A stretch of 60,223 bases of DNA from Paracoccaceae bacterium (GCA_028874915.1 JAPPHA010000109.1:1-60223); one strand, 5' to 3'. Positions 7,924-18,663 are shown, numbered from the stretch's first letter. The notes: a model not told the origin generated them from the sequence alone. Made by a program: numbers and translations.

Positions 7924-9495
7924 GCTCGCGTGACCTTCCGCGTGCATATACGTGATTTCCTTGAGTTTGAGGGCGCCTTCGAGGGCGATCGGATACAGCG
8001 CACCCCGGCCCAGATAGAGAACGCCCTTGGCCTTGGCGATTTCCTGGGCAATTCTGAGCAACTCGGGTTTCAGCCCGATCGTGTTGTTGACCAAAACCGG
8101 CAATGTACGAAGCGCCGTGACGAGTTCCTCAACGGCGTCGTCCTGAAGGACTCCCCGCTGATGGCCGGCCATCAGCGCCTGCCACAGGAGCGCTGCCAGC
8201 TGGCTCGTAAAGGCCTTGGTCGACGCAACGCTGACTTCGGGTCCGGCCAGAATCGGCAGTGTAACGTCAGCCTCTCGTGCCAGCGTGCTCTCGGACTTGT
8301 TCACGACGGCGATTGTCTGCGCTACATGCGCCCGTGCGTAGTCGAAGGCGGCGAGCGTATCGGCCGTCTCGCCGGACTGGCTCACGAATATCGCTGCAGA
8401 ACGTTCAGAAAGCGGCGGTTCGCGGTAGCGGAATTCCGAAGCAATATCGATATCGACCGGCAGGCCGGCGAGCCCCTCAAACCAGTATCTCGCCACCTGG
8501 CAGGCATAGTATGCGGTGCCGCAGGCGCAAAGCACCAACCGATCAAAGCCGGCATAGTCGATGACTTCAGCCGGTGCCGTAGACACAGACGGGGATTCAG
8601 ACGCCGCTGCCGCCGCGCGGGCAGCGAGAAACCGTTCCTCCGAATGCGCACCGACGGCATCCACGTGAGTCCGGAAAGCGGAATTGAACTGCGTGAATGA
8701 CCGGACGAGAGCTGCCGGTTGATCGTGGATTTCCTTCATCATGAAGTGGCGAAAACTGCCCTTGCCGATCAGTTCAGTTTCCTGCGGAATGACGGTCACG
8801 GGTCGCGTGGCAGTGCGCCGGGCCGAATCCAGGATCCGGGCGCCAGCCCTCGTCACGACCGCGCAGTCGCCGTCTTCGAGATACGTCACTTTGTCGGTCA
8901 TCGGCGAGAGCGCGAGCGCGTCAGAACCGACAAACATTTCGCCTGCGCCGTGGCCGATCGCCAACGGAGATCGGTAACGGACTGCAACCATCAGGTCGTC
9001 TTCCCCTTCGAACAGGAAGCAGAGTGCGTAGGAACCGGACAGCCTCTCGACCGTCCGCAACGCGGCCTCAACGGGCCTGCAGCCCTCGTCAATCTTCGAC
9101 CCGCAGAGATGGACGACCGCTTCGGTGTCTGTATCCGTCTCGAAGCGGTGTCCATGTTCTTCGAGTTCGTCCCGGAGTTCCCGATGATTCTCGATGATCC
9201 CGTTGTGGACAACCGCGACCCGTCCCGAGCAGTGAGGATGGGCATTTTCAATTGTTGGCGCACCATGCGTTGCCCAACGGGTGTGCCCGATCCCGGAATG
9301 GCCATGGATCGGTTCCCGTTCCAACTGTCGGGACAGGCGTTCCAGGTTGCCCGACGCACGTCGGCGGTCGAGCCGCCCGTTATGGACGGTCGCAATTCCG
9401 GCGCTGTCATAACCGCGGTATTCGAGGCGTTTGAGGGCCGTCATGAGGACCGGCGCCGCATCGCGGGAGCCCAGGACGCCGACAATTCCACACAT
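7591..9495 (-). CDS. glmS: Glutamine-fructose-6-phosphate aminotransferase (isomerizing)
   Basis: A 634-residue enzyme that makes glucosamine-6-phosphate from fructose-6-phosphate and glutamine, the first step towards UDP-GlcNAc, peptidoglycan and LPS. Domain order is normal: class II glutaminase with Cys2 as nucleophile (MCGIVGVLG), HTRWATHG near 71-78, then two SIS domains (CGTAYYA near 325, SQSGETADT, HGPIALVDE) and the C-terminal KSVTVE. It is about 25 residues longer than E. coli GlmS; the excess is an Ala/Ser-rich stretch at about 283-312 between the glutaminase and isomerase domains. It starts 13 bp after the glmU stop and is probably co-transcribed with it. Its 3' 333 bp are duplicated at 4597-4929. 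Confidence 0.96.
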   Translation of the reverse strand: MCGIVGVLGSRDAAPVLMTALKRLEYRGYDSAGIATVHNGRLDRRRASGNLERLSRQLEREPIHGHSGIGHTRWATHGAPTIENAHPHCSGRVAVVHNGIIENHRELRDELEEHGHRFETDTDTEAVVHLCGSKIDEGCRPVEAALRTVERLSGSYALCFLFEGEDDLMVAVRYRSPLAIGHGAGEMFVGSDALALSPMTDKVTYLEDGDCAVVTRAGARILDSARRTATRPVTVIPQETELIGKGSFRHFMMKEIHDQPAALVRSFTQFNSAFRTHVDAVGAHSEERFLAARAAAAASESPSVSTAPAEVIDYAGFDRLVLCACGTAYYACQVARYWFEGLAGLPVDIDIASEFRYREPPLSERSAAIFVSQSGETADTLAAFDYARAHVAQTIAVVNKSESTLAREADVTLPILAGPEVSVASTKAFTSQLAALLWQALMAGHQRGVLQDDAVEELVTALRTLPVLVNNTIGLKPELLRIAQEIAKAKGVLYLGRGALYPIALEGALKLKEITYMHAEGHASGELKHGPIALVDETLPVIVIAPTDPLFEKTVSNMNEVMARGGRVLLITDADGARKAGERCWKSLVLPKVHPELAPILYAIPVQLLAYLAAATKGTDVDQPRNLAKSVTVE

Positions 9496-9508
9496 TCAGA
9501 CTACCCTT

Positions 9509-10858
9509 TCATCTTTCGGAGTCGGCAGGGTCTCTCGACTTTCCTGCGACGGCTCGAATCCTGTCCATTAGCCTGCGGGCCCGTCCTTGAATATTCTCCT
9601 GTCGTGTCCTGGCGATGGCGAGCGCTTCGTCGGGAACTTCTCGTGTTATCACCGAACCGGCGCCGGTCATGGCTTCCCTGCCCACGCGGACCGGTGCCAC
9701 CAGCGTCGTATTCGACCCGACAAAGGCTCTTTCGCCGATGAATGTCCGATGTTTCGACATCCCGTCGAAATTGCATGTAATGGTCCCGGCCCCGATATTG
9801 GCATCGCCATCGATCGTCGTGTCACCGACATAGGCGAGATGGCTGACCCGGCTGCCGCGGCCGATCGACGAGGCCTTGACTTCGACGAAATTCCCGACGC
9901 GAGCCCCGTCCGAAACCACGGTGCCCGGACGCAGCCTGGCGTGTGGCCCGACGATGGCGCCCGATCCGATTTCGCAGCCTTCCAGGTGGGAAAAGGCCCG
10001 GATGATCGCGCCGGACCTGACCACGACGCCGGGTCCAAACACGATTTGCGGTTCCAGGACCGCGCCTGGCTCAATCCGGTTGTCGACAGCAAACCAGACG
10101 GAATCTGGCGCCTGCATGACGACTCCCTCGGCGATTGCCCGAGACCTCGCCCGGTCCTGGAACAAGGACTCAGCATGTGCCCGCCCGTCCGGCGTTCGGA
10201 CAGACGCGGCCTCTTCTGGGTCCAGCGTGATGCACGCTGTCTCTATGTTCCGTTCCAAAAGGACCCGGGCCAACAGATCAGGATGCCAATGGCCACTGCC
10301 CTCCAACGGTACGCCGGCCGACGTCGCGATCTTACGGTAGGTCGACATGGGCAAACAGGTGACAATGACTGGCGGGTCCGGCGACGGGCCCATTTCGTCA
10401 CTCCGATGAGTCTGCGGGGCGGCGCCCTGCATCAGCGGGGATCGTAGAACGGAGAATCCATTCCCGGAAACGGCGGCATCGACAAGGCGGCGAAGCGATT
10501 CGGAGCGAATCAATGGAAAGTCGGCCGCCAGGAACAGAATCGACCCCTCGACTCCTTCGAGACACGCTGCAAGACCTGCGAACTTCGACCGCGACTCGCC
10601 GTCGTCGCCGGTCTCTGCGATCAGAACGTCGGCGGCCCACGTGTGCAAGGCTCCGGCAAGAGCTTCGCGCGAGATGCTGCGCGGCCGGTCGACGAGGATT
10701 CGATCCGGGTCCAGGGATGAAATCGCCCGAATGCAGTGGGCTATTGCCGGGGCCCAACCGATTGGCGCCAGGATCCCTGCGGATTCCGCCGGAAACTGAA
10801 GCCCCGTGTTCTCTTCACCGGCCAGAACGACACTGACTGGTCCGAGTATCCGCCCCAT
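9509..10858 (-). CDS. glmU: GlmU-like bifunctional protein with degenerate uridyltransferase domain
   Basis: Normally GlmU acetylates glucosamine-1-phosphate and then joins it to UTP. The 449-residue length is normal and the C-terminal left-handed beta-helix is well kept: RLRPG at about 308-312, VEVK with Lys328, SHLAYVGD with the catalytic-type His340, and NIGAGTITCNFDG at about 354-366. The N-terminal half is recognisable by layout (AIAHCIRA, LFLAADFPLI) but lacks the nucleotidyltransferase signatures. VVLAGEENTGL stands where LAAGxGTRM is expected, PKVLH is gone, GTGHA is replaced by GESRSKFAG, and the VNNR segment by VRTPDGR. I infer that acetyltransferase activity remains and uridyltransferase activity is reduced or lost. 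It lies upstream of glmS and divergent from gph. Confidence 0.85.
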   Translation of the reverse strand: MGRILGPVSVVLAGEENTGLQFPAESAGILAPIGWAPAIAHCIRAISSLDPDRILVDRPRSISREALAGALHTWAADVLIAETGDDGESRSKFAGLAACLEGVEGSILFLAADFPLIRSESLRRLVDAAVSGNGFSVLRSPLMQGAAPQTHRSDEMGPSPDPPVIVTCLPMSTYRKIATSAGVPLEGSGHWHPDLLARVLLERNIETACITLDPEEAASVRTPDGRAHAESLFQDRARSRAIAEGVVMQAPDSVWFAVDNRIEPGAVLEPQIVFGPGVVVRSGAIIRAFSHLEGCEIGSGAIVGPHARLRPGTVVSDGARVGNFVEVKASSIGRGSRVSHLAYVGDTTIDGDANIGAGTITCNFDGMSKHRTFIGERAFVGSNTTLVAPVRVGREAMTGAGSVITREVPDEALAIARTRQENIQGRARRLMDRIRAVAGKSRDPADSER

Positions 10859-11141
10859 GTCCTGGCCTCTTCCTGCGGGTTCCGTTGTTGTCTTTGGCTC
10901 CCCACCCGCGGAATCAGAACCTATCTCAAAACCGGGGATGATTCACGTCGACCGATGAAGTAGTCCTTCAATTCCGTAACGAATCCGGGTCCGTTCCGGA
11001 TCCGTCCGGTCCGGAATGTGCAGGCGTCGGTCCGAAGTTTTTGGCGCGGTATGACGGTCAGCCTCTGGCCCCAGGCTTTGCCAGTGGTATCCGTGGCACT
11101 CCCGGACTAACTCCGGGACCCGAACGGACAGTAGGTAAAAG

Positions 11142-11855
11142 GTGGACCAGAACGTGAAGGCAGCGGTCTTTGATCTCGACGGGACCTTGGCGGATACCAG
11201 CCGGGATCTCATCAGGGCGGCAAACAGCTGTCTCGCCGGCGTTTCCGGAAAGTTCGGGTCCGGGCCACTTGATCCGGGGCAAGATGCGGCGACGGCATTT
11301 GCCGGCGGCAGGGCCATGATCCGGCTCGGATTGACGCGACTGGGATCGGCGTGGTCCGAGACAGAAGTCGATTCGCTTTACCTTGAGTTCCTCGCGCAAT
11401 ACGCGGACGCGATTGACCTGGAAACCGTGCTCTATCCCGGCGTGGCCGAAGCACTCGGCCGGCTTGCGGAACGCGGTTATGCCCGCGCCGTCTGCACCAA
11501 CAAACCGGAGGCGCTGGCGCTTGAATTGCTTGGCCGCCTCGGCATTCTCGACCGTTTCGGTGCTGTTCTTGGCGCCGACAGCCTGCCGGTCCGAAAACCG
11601 GACCCGGAGCATCTGTTCGAGACCATCCGGCGGGTTGGCGGTTCTCCCCGACAGTCCGTCCTGGTGGGAGACACCAGCAACGATCGCGAGACCGCGAGAC
11701 GTGCGGGCATTCCTTGTATCCTCGTGACTTTCGGACCTAACGGATCAGGAGTCCAGCAATTGGAACCGGAGGGTCTGCTCGACAGCTTCGAGGATCTTCC
11801 GAGGCTTGTCGACAGCGTGATCCGGGCCGACCGGAACAGTGGGACAGGTTCGTGA
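11142..11855 (+). CDS. gph: Phosphoglycolate phosphatase (HAD family)
   Basis: A 237-residue HAD hydrolase that removes phosphate from 2-phosphoglycolate, a by-product of DNA repair or Rubisco oxygenation. Motif I is FDLDGTLADT with Asp11 and Asp13, motif II CTNKPE near residue 122, and motif III/IV LVGDTSNDRETA near 174-185. The GTG at 11142 is taken as start since it precedes motif I by ten residues; a second GTG at 11154 is possible. A CCCGGA/TCCGGG hairpin (11101-11117) sits just upstream. Divergence from glmU is an arrangement I associate with Rhodobacterales. The substrate within the HAD family is an inference. Confidence 0.85.
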   Translation: MDQNVKAAVFDLDGTLADTSRDLIRAANSCLAGVSGKFGSGPLDPGQDAATAFAGGRAMIRLGLTRLGSAWSETEVDSLYLEFLAQYADAIDLETVLYPGVAEALGRLAERGYARAVCTNKPEALALELLGRLGILDRFGAVLGADSLPVRKPDPEHLFETIRRVGGSPRQSVLVGDTSNDRETARRAGIPCILVTFGPNGSGVQQLEPEGLLDSFEDLPRLVDSVIRADRNSGTGS

Positions 11856-12643
11856 CAATCCACGTGCGGTCCAAGGATTCAGTCGTCACGGCGTGTCCCG
11901 GCTGATCAGGCAGACGTCTTCCTTCCTCGGGGGCGCCGTCGGACGTGGGCGCATCCGGGGCTGATGCCACGTCTGGAGGGCTTTCGCGGGTTGCGGCGAA
12001 CCTGAAAGTAACCAATGGTGACAGAGAGGCGATGATCGATTTCGCCCGTTTCAAAGGGCTCGTCGATGCCACAGGCCTGCAGCCGAAGACCGGGACGGCA
12101 AATGCCCCGTTTACAGCCGGAGGTCATCCTGGATTCGGCGTTTCATGCGGCCTTGGACGCATAAGGCTACTCAACCGCGGTGAACGGAACGCAGGCCGAC
12201 GGCCCGCGATTGGGGACTTCTAGACCCGGAATGCGAACGCACCGAAGGACAAAGATGCTGCTGAGCCGTGGCCGACATGCCGCCTGGGAGTTTCGTCGGC
12301 GCTTTCGAAGGTGCCGGAGTTTCTCCCATTTCACTCCTGAGAGGACAAGCCGTCGACCCGACTTGCTGTGAGCCGGACTCGTGCCCGTCCTTGTCCTGAG
12401 GCCGGGACCGGTTTGACAGGGGCCATGATCAATGCCTAATCGTCCGTCTTGCAGCGGGAATGAGCGGGCGTCGCGGGTTCCGTCCAAGAGTTGCGGAACT
12501 CGCGAGACGCCGGGTGTACGGCAGAACAGCCCGGCTGGATTCGTCTGGACAAGGCCGGAAGGGTCCCAAATGCCGTCGATCCGTCCGAACCGACATTCCA
12601 AAATGCCTGCAATCCGCGATCGGCAGGACAGGTCGAGGCCGGA
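11856..12643. other. No recognisable gene (about 790 bp)
   Basis: Open frames on both strands give no family motif and mostly Arg-rich products. The frame of the MFS gene stays open back to 12491, but the product upstream of 12644 has no membrane or conserved character. I see no IS ends, tRNA or repeat. Confidence 0.5.
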
Positions 12644-13831
12644 ATGCGGCTAGACCCGGCGATCGGCCTTCTCGCACTGGGCCAAACACTGGCGTGGGCG
12701 TCAATCTACTATGTGTTCCCCGCGCTTCTCCTTCGCTGGGAAAGGAACACGGATTGGTCGAAGGCGGAACTGACCGCGGCGATTACGCTGGCAGTGCTGA
12801 TCTCGGCGGCAGCGTCTCCGCTTGCAGGCAGAACCATCGACAAGGGACATGGTGCGGCACTCGCCGGCGGTTGCGCCGTTGTGGGCGGGGTCGGTCTGTT
12901 CCTGCTCTCCCTGGTCACCGAGTTGCGGCAGTTTTACGCGGTCTGGGCTCTGATCGGGATCGCCATGGCGGGGTGCCTTTATGAACCGATCTTCGCATCG
13001 GTCACGCGGTCGCGCGGCGGACGGGCCCGGCGAGGAATTATCGTCATTACACTTGCCGCAGGATTTGCCAGTACGGTCAGTTTTCTTGCCGTCCACGGTC
13101 TTGCCGAATCCCTGGGATGGCGCGGAGCCGTTCGGGTCGGGGCGGCGATCATGATTCTGTTGGTGGCGCCGGTGCTGTGGCTCGGATTGCGAAAGCTCGA
13201 ATCTCCCGTGCCAGGACCTCTACGGCCGGCGGATCCGGTGGAGGCCGCCGGCTCGTTCCTGACGAGACCATCCTTCTGGTTGCTGGCGGTGGGCTTCGCC
13301 TGTCTCGCGGTAACGCATGGAGCGATACTTCACCACCTCCTGCCGCTTCTTGACGAACGGGGATTGTCAGCCGAAATGGCGGTTGTCGCAGCGTCGTTCA
13401 TCGGCCCGATGCAGGTTGCAGGTCGAATCGCGATAATGGCATCGGAACGAATCCTCTCCAACAACGGGATTGCGATCACCGCGTTCGGGTTTATGAGCCT
13501 GTCCGTCCTGCTGTTGTTTTTCAGTTCCGTCTCGCCCGCGTTCCTTGCGATATTTGTGATCCTGTTCGGCAGTGCACACGGGACCGTCAGTATCGTTCGC
13601 CCGTTGTTGGCTCGCGAAATCCTGGGGGACTCGAACTTCGGCGCAAAGTCGGGCGCTTTGGCGATGCCATTTCTGGCCGGCGTGGCGATCTCGCCGTTCG
13701 CCGGGTCAATCATCTGGAATCTAGGGGGATACGACCTGATGCTTGGTGTCCTGATGGGGTGCACCGTGTTCGGTTGCGGGCTGTACTGGTCGGCATACCG
13801 GCTGTCACGTTCGTCGGCATCGACGAGATGA
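12644..13831 (+). CDS. MFS transporter
   Basis: A 395-residue inner-membrane protein with about twelve hydrophobic segments in two halves. It has the MFS-type loop after helix 2 (SPLAGRTIDKGHG, about residues 54-66) and an equivalent loop region after helix 8. ATG 12644 gives a start directly before the first helix (DPAIGLLALGQTLAWASIYY); the longer frame adds 51 polar residues without membrane character. No metabolic gene is directly linked, so the substrate is unknown. It is followed by 213 bp before liuA. Confidence 0.85.
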   Translation: MRLDPAIGLLALGQTLAWASIYYVFPALLLRWERNTDWSKAELTAAITLAVLISAAASPLAGRTIDKGHGAALAGGCAVVGGVGLFLLSLVTELRQFYAVWALIGIAMAGCLYEPIFASVTRSRGGRARRGIIVITLAAGFASTVSFLAVHGLAESLGWRGAVRVGAAIMILLVAPVLWLGLRKLESPVPGPLRPADPVEAAGSFLTRPSFWLLAVGFACLAVTHGAILHHLLPLLDERGLSAEMAVVAASFIGPMQVAGRIAIMASERILSNNGIAITAFGFMSLSVLLLFFSSVSPAFLAIFVILFGSAHGTVSIVRPLLAREILGDSNFGAKSGALAMPFLAGVAISPFAGSIIWNLGGYDLMLGVLMGCTVFGCGLYWSAYRLSRSSASTR

Positions 13832-14044
13832 AAGGCAAGTGACAGCTGCCTGTTCACGAATGCTTGGCCGGCAGGTTCCGGCTCGAGCGGGATCGCGCCC
13901 CGATTGCGTCGGTCCGCCCTTCCTGTCTGTCCGAGGTTGCGCCAAATGCAGGTTCGGATTGTGCCGCGGCCGGCCGGGGGTTGCAACGATGGGCGGTCGA
14001 ATCCTATGAAGGACGGCGCGTTCGCTAGCTGGATGGTTTGAAGG

Positions 14045-15214
14045 ATGTTCACGGCGTCCATGGGGTTTTCATTGGGTGACGACGTCGCGGCCGTGCGGGA
14101 AACCGTTCAGCGGTGGGCCGGAGACCGTCTGGCTCCGCTGGCCGCGTCCATCGACGAGACCAACAGCTTTCCTCGACAGTTGTGGCCGGAGATGGGCGAG
14201 CTCGGTCTCCTCGGAATCACCGTCGACGAGGAATACGGTGGTACCGGACTGGGTTATCTCGCCCATGTGGTGGCCACCGAGGAAATCGCCAGGGCTTCCG
14301 CCTCGGTTTCACTGTCTTATGCCGCCCACTCCAATCTGTGCGCCAATCAGATCCAGCTGAACGGGACCGAAGAGCAAAAACGGCGTTTCCTGCCCGGACT
14401 CTGTTCCGGTGAACATGTCGGCGCCTTGGCGATGTCGGAGGTCGAAGCCGGTTCCGACGTTGTCTCCATGCGACTGCGTGCCGAGAAGCGAAACGGCTAC
14501 TACCGATTGAACGGCAGCAAGTTCTGGATCACCAACGGACCCGATGCCGATACGCTCGTTGTCTATGCCAAGACCGATTCCGACCCCGACGCCGGTTCGG
14601 CTGGCATCACCGCATTCCTCATCGAAAGGTCCTTTGTCGGGTTCTCTGCCGGTCCCGGTCTCGACAAACTGGGCATGCGCGGCTCGAGCACGTCAGAACT
14701 GATCTTCGAGGATGTCGAGGTTCCGTTCGACAACGTTCTCGGCGCAGAAGGCGGCGGGGTCGCGGTGCTGATGTCGGGGCTTGATTACGAGCGCACCGTG
14801 ATCAGTGCCATCGGTACCGGTCTCATGCATGCGGTCCTCGATCATGTCGTCCCGTATCTTCACACGCGGCGGCAGTTCGGGCGTCCGATCGGTGAATTCC
14901 AGTTGATGCAGGGAAAACTTGCCGACCTGTATGTGTCGATGAATTCGGCCAAGGCCTACACCTACGCAGTAGCCGCCGCGTGCGATCGCGGCGAAACCTC
15001 ACGGCAGGACGCGGCCGCCTGCATTCTCTATTCCGCGGAGAGATGCATGGAGTGCGCGACACAGGGCGTTCAGGCCATGGGTGGAGCCGGATACCTGAAT
15101 GAATCGCCTTTGAGCCGGATCCTGCGGGATGCCAAGCTGCTGGAAATCGGCGCCGGCACCAGTGAAATCCGTCGGATGCTGATCGGCCGCGAGTTGATGC
15201 AGGCGACCGTGTGA
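14045..15214 (+). CDS. liuA: Isovaleryl-CoA dehydrogenase
   Basis: A 389-residue FAD acyl-CoA dehydrogenase that converts isovaleryl-CoA to 3-methylcrotonyl-CoA in leucine catabolism. It has the family motif AMSEVEAGSD (about 129-138), FWITNGPDAD and the C-terminal GGAGYLNESPLSRILRDAK. The base Glu249 sits in GLDYER, the position used by isovaleryl-CoA dehydrogenases rather than the C-terminal site used by short- and medium-chain enzymes. The operon supports the assignment: the carboxylase, hydratase and lyase for the following steps lie downstream. Confidence 0.93.
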   Translation: MFTASMGFSLGDDVAAVRETVQRWAGDRLAPLAASIDETNSFPRQLWPEMGELGLLGITVDEEYGGTGLGYLAHVVATEEIARASASVSLSYAAHSNLCANQIQLNGTEEQKRRFLPGLCSGEHVGALAMSEVEAGSDVVSMRLRAEKRNGYYRLNGSKFWITNGPDADTLVVYAKTDSDPDAGSAGITAFLIERSFVGFSAGPGLDKLGMRGSSTSELIFEDVEVPFDNVLGAEGGGVAVLMSGLDYERTVISAIGTGLMHAVLDHVVPYLHTRRQFGRPIGEFQLMQGKLADLYVSMNSAKAYTYAVAAACDRGETSRQDAAACILYSAERCMECATQGVQAMGGAGYLNESPLSRILRDAKLLEIGAGTSEIRRMLIGRELMQATV

Positions 15215-15227
15215 ACCGGGCTCGTTG

Positions 15228-16904
15228 ATGCTTCCGGCGGGGGCCAGCTTCGAGTCGCTCGCAAGCGGGTTCCGCTGGCGGATTCCCGACCGTTACAACA
15301 TTGCCCGGGATGTCTGTGACCGCTGGGCCCGAGACGAGCCGGACCGAACCGCCATAATTGGTCATTCCGAAGGCACCGTTCGTGATGTGACCTTTGGGGA
15401 ATTGCGGAACTTGGCCGATCGTATGGCCCACCGTCTGCGGGCGCGAGGGGTAGGGCCTGGAGACCGCGTCGGCGTGTTGATGACCCAATCCGCGGCTACC
15501 GCCGCCGCCCATATCGCCATCTGGAAACTCGGTGCGGTTTCCATGCCACTCTCGCGACTGTTCGGGGAGGACGGTCTGGCCGTTCGCCTGTCCGATGCGG
15601 GGGTCCGGGCGATGATCGTCGATGGCGAGGACTTGGCGTCATTGCGGGGTGCCATCAGCCGGATGCCGAATTCGGTCGACGTCCTGACTCCGGACGGTTC
15701 GCAGGAACAGTGGTCCGACAGGCCAACGGATCCGGTCGAGTCCGCAGACACCTCTGCCGAAGACCCGGCGATCCTCATGTACACGTCCGGGACGACGGGA
15801 ACACCGAAAGGGGCCCTGCATGCTCATCGCGTCCTCCTTGGCCATCTGCCCGGGATCGAGATTTCGCACGACCTGCTGCCCCAACCTGGAGATGTCATCT
15901 GGACACCCGCGGACTGGTCCTGGATCGGCGGGCTGCTCGATGTCCTTATGCCGGGGCTGCATCACGGGATCCCTGTGGTTGCATCGCGATTTCGGAAGTT
16001 CACGGGTGAAGCGACCCGAATGCTGATCGAGGACGCCGGGGTGCGATGCGTCTTCTTCCCGCCAACCGCGCTCAGGATGCTCAGGGCCGAGGATTGCCGG
16101 ATCACTGGATTGCGTTCGGTGGCGTGCGGCGGTGAACCGCTCGGTGCCGAAATGCTCGACTGGGGTCAGGCGGCCTTTGGCGTCGGCATTAATGAATTCT
16201 ACGGCCAGACCGAATGCAACATGATCGTGTCGTCGTCGGGTGCCCTGTTTCCGCATCGGCCCGGCTGGACGGGGCGTCCCGTCCCGGGGCATGAGGTCGC
16301 CGTTGTCGACGGGAACGGGATTCCGATCGTCGGATCGGAGGGCGAGATAGCGGTCAGGAAAGGCACGCCGGTGATGATGCTTGGCTACTGGAAACGGCCG
16401 GAGGCCACCCGGGAGAAGTTTCGGGACGACTGGATGCTGACAGGCGACCTCGGGATATCGGATGGTGAATTCATCCGGTTTCTCGCGCGACGTGATGATG
16501 TGATCACCTCAGCGGGTTACCGGATTGGCCCCGTCGAAATCGAGGACTGTCTCTTGACCCATGATGCGGTGGCCTCGGTAGGGGTCACCGGAAAACCGGA
16601 TCCGGAACGAACGGAAATCGTCAAGGCCTATGTCGTTCTCCGCGATGGCGTGGCTGCGGATGAAACCACCGCGTCGGCCCTCAAAACCCATGTCAGGTCC
16701 CGGTTCGCGGCCCATGCCTTCCCCAGAGAGGTCGAATTCGTCGACAGCCTGCCGATGACGGTGACCGGAAAAATCCGACGGTCGGTGCTCCGACAGAGGG
16801 CGGAACGGGAAACCGATCAACATGCGGCAACCGATTTTGGGCAGGCCGGTTCCGGACCGGACGAAACCGGGATGGACTGTACGGGATCGAGGAAGCCTTC
16901 CTGA
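15228..16904 (+). CDS. AMP-forming acyl-CoA synthetase in the leucine cluster
   Basis: A 558-residue member of the ANL adenylate-forming family. The ATP motif [17 protein letters not shown] lies at about residues 183-199, followed by YGQTECN (about 325-331), the TGDLG hinge region, and the catalytic lysine in the C-terminal [10 protein letters not shown]. It activates a carboxylic acid to its CoA ester; within this operon isovalerate, acetoacetate or a related short acid is the likely substrate, but this is inference. It starts 13 bp after liuA (ATG 15228; a TTG one codon earlier is possible) and its stop overlaps the liuB start by one base. Confidence 0.85.
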   Translation: MLPAGASFESLASGFRWRIPDRYNIARDVCDRWARDEPDRTAIIGHSEGTVRDVTFGELRNLADRMAHRLRARGVGPGDRVGVLMTQSAATAAAHIAIWKLGAVSMPLSRLFGEDGLAVRLSDAGVRAMIVDGEDLASLRGAISRMPNSVDVLTPDGSQEQWSDRPTDPVESADTSAEDPAILMYTSGTTGTPKGALHAHRVLLGHLPGIEISHDLLPQPGDVIWTPADWSWIGGLLDVLMPGLHHGIPVVASRFRKFTGEATRMLIEDAGVRCVFFPPTALRMLRAEDCRITGLRSVACGGEPLGAEMLDWGQAAFGVGINEFYGQTECNMIVSSSGALFPHRPGWTGRPVPGHEVAVVDGNGIPIVGSEGEIAVRKGTPVMMLGYWKRPEATREKFRDDWMLTGDLGISDGEFIRFLARRDDVITSAGYRIGPVEIEDCLLTHDAVASVGVTGKPDPERTEIVKAYVVLRDGVAADETTASALKTHVRSRFAAHAFPREVEFVDSLPMTVTGKIRRSVLRQRAERETDQHAATDFGQAGSGPDETGMDCTGSRKPS

Positions 16905-18511
16905 TGCCTGTACTCCGCTCCAACCACGTCTCAGGTTCCGACAAGTCGCGGGCAAACCAGGAGTCGCATCTTGCCAGTCTCCGGATTGTGGAGGACGCGG
17001 CGGAACGATCCGGACGGGGCGGCAGCGAATGCAGCCGTTCACTCCACGTTGCACGACGCAAGCTGTTGCCTCGCGAACGCGTCGCTCAGCTGCTCGACCC
17101 GGCGTCTCCCTTTCTCGAGATAGGCGCCACGGCCGCCTGGGGCCTTTACGGCGGAGACGTCCCGGCGGCCGGTCTGATTGCCGGAATTGGCCAGATCCAC
17201 GGGCGTGATGTCATGGTGGTCGCAAATGATGCCACGGTTAAGGGCGGAACCTACTATCCGCTCACCGTCAAGAAACACCTTCGAGCCCAGGAAATTGCCG
17301 AGGCTTGCCGCCTGCCCTGCATCTATCTGGTCGACAGTGGTGGCGCCAATCTGCCGAACCAGGCCGAGGTTTTCCCTGACCGGGACCATTTCGGGCGCAT
17401 CTTCTACAATCAGGCACGCATGTCGGCGGCCGGCATTTCGCAGGTTGCCGTCGTGATGGGCAGCTGCACCGCCGGGGGCGCCTATGTTCCGGCGATGTCC
17501 GATGTGGCCATCATCGTCCGAGAGCAGGGGACGATTTTTCTTGCCGGCCCTCCTCTCGTAAGGGCGGCAACCGGGGAGGAAGTCACGGCCGAGGAACTCG
17601 GTGGCGGAGACGTTCATACTCGGCTGTCCGGTGTTGCCGACTATCTTGCGGAAAGTGACGCCCACGCGCTCGAACTGGCCCGGGAGGCTCTCGAAACGTT
17701 GTCAGAGGAACCGCCTGAGTTCCTGCGCCGCACGGTCCCGGAGGATCCGCTCTACCCTTCAGAGGAACTCCTGGAGGTGATTCCGGCCAATCCCCGGGAG
17801 CCCTATGATGTCCGGGAGGTGCTCGCGAGGATCCTTGATGGGTCACGACTTGACGAGTTCAAGGCGAGATATGGAGCGACTTTGGTCACCGGTTTCGCCC
17901 AAGTCCTCGGAATGCCCGTCGGAATCATCGCCAACAATGGAGTGCTTTATTCCGAATGCGCCATCAAGGCGGCACATTTCATCGAGTTGTGCTCGCTGCG
18001 CCGGATCCCACTCGTGTTCCTTCAGAACATCACCGGCTTCATGGTCGGCCGCAAGTATGAACATGAAGGGATCGCCCGCCATGGTGCCAAGATGGTCACC
18101 GCCGTAGCCACCACGGCAGTTCCCAAGATCACAATGATCATAGGAGGATCCTACGGCGCGGGAAATTACGGCATGGCCGGCCGGGCCTATTCCCCCCGTT
18201 TTCTCTGGACGTGGCCGAACAGCCGGATTTCCGTCATGGGCGGCGAGCAGGCAGCGGACGTACTGCTGCGTGTCCGGCAGGGCGTTGCCAAACGGGTCGG
18301 AACGTCCCGGTCGGAACGCGAGGACGCGGAATTCAGGCAGTCAACGATCGACATGTTCGACGAGCAGTCGCAACCGCTCTATGCGTCCGCCCGACTGTGG
18401 GACGATGGTGTCATTGATCCCCGAAAAAGCCGCGAAGTGCTCGGGTTGTCACTTCGGGCGGCACTCAACGCTCCAATCGAAGAGACGCGATTTGGCGTAT
18501 TTCGAATGTAG
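16904..18511 (+). CDS. liuB: Methylcrotonyl-CoA carboxylase, carboxyltransferase (beta) subunit
   Basis: A 535-residue carboxyltransferase, normal for the family. It transfers CO2 from carboxybiotin on LiuD to 3-methylcrotonyl-CoA, giving 3-methylglutaconyl-CoA. Typical segments are [22 protein letters not shown] (split around residues 107-128), [16 protein letters not shown], the oxyanion region [16 protein letters not shown] (about 185-200) and, in the second half, [11 protein letters not shown] and [11 protein letters not shown]. The combination with isovaleryl-CoA dehydrogenase and HMG-CoA lyase favours methylcrotonyl- over propionyl- or geranyl-CoA. Confidence 0.93.
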   Translation: MPVLRSNHVSGSDKSRANQESHLASLRIVEDAAERSGRGGSECSRSLHVARRKLLPRERVAQLLDPASPFLEIGATAAWGLYGGDVPAAGLIAGIGQIHGRDVMVVANDATVKGGTYYPLTVKKHLRAQEIAEACRLPCIYLVDSGGANLPNQAEVFPDRDHFGRIFYNQARMSAAGISQVAVVMGSCTAGGAYVPAMSDVAIIVREQGTIFLAGPPLVRAATGEEVTAEELGGGDVHTRLSGVADYLAESDAHALELAREALETLSEEPPEFLRRTVPEDPLYPSEELLEVIPANPREPYDVREVLARILDGSRLDEFKARYGATLVTGFAQVLGMPVGIIANNGVLYSECAIKAAHFIELCSLRRIPLVFLQNITGFMVGRKYEHEGIARHGAKMVTAVATTAVPKITMIIGGSYGAGNYGMAGRAYSPRFLWTWPNSRISVMGGEQAADVLLRVRQGVAKRVGTSRSEREDAEFRQSTIDMFDEQSQPLYASARLWDDGVIDPRKSREVLGLSLRAALNAPIEETRFGVFRM

Positions 18512-18663
18512 CGCCGGAGCGGTGAAGCCGGGCTTGTGGCGACTGGCGATCTGGGATCGTCGACCCGGGATCCCGACTTGGGAACACACCGGAGAGGGAC
18601 CTTGAGTTTCAGACAGTCTTGCGGCGCTCTGCCACGACTCCCGTGCCGGTAAGGGAGACCGCC

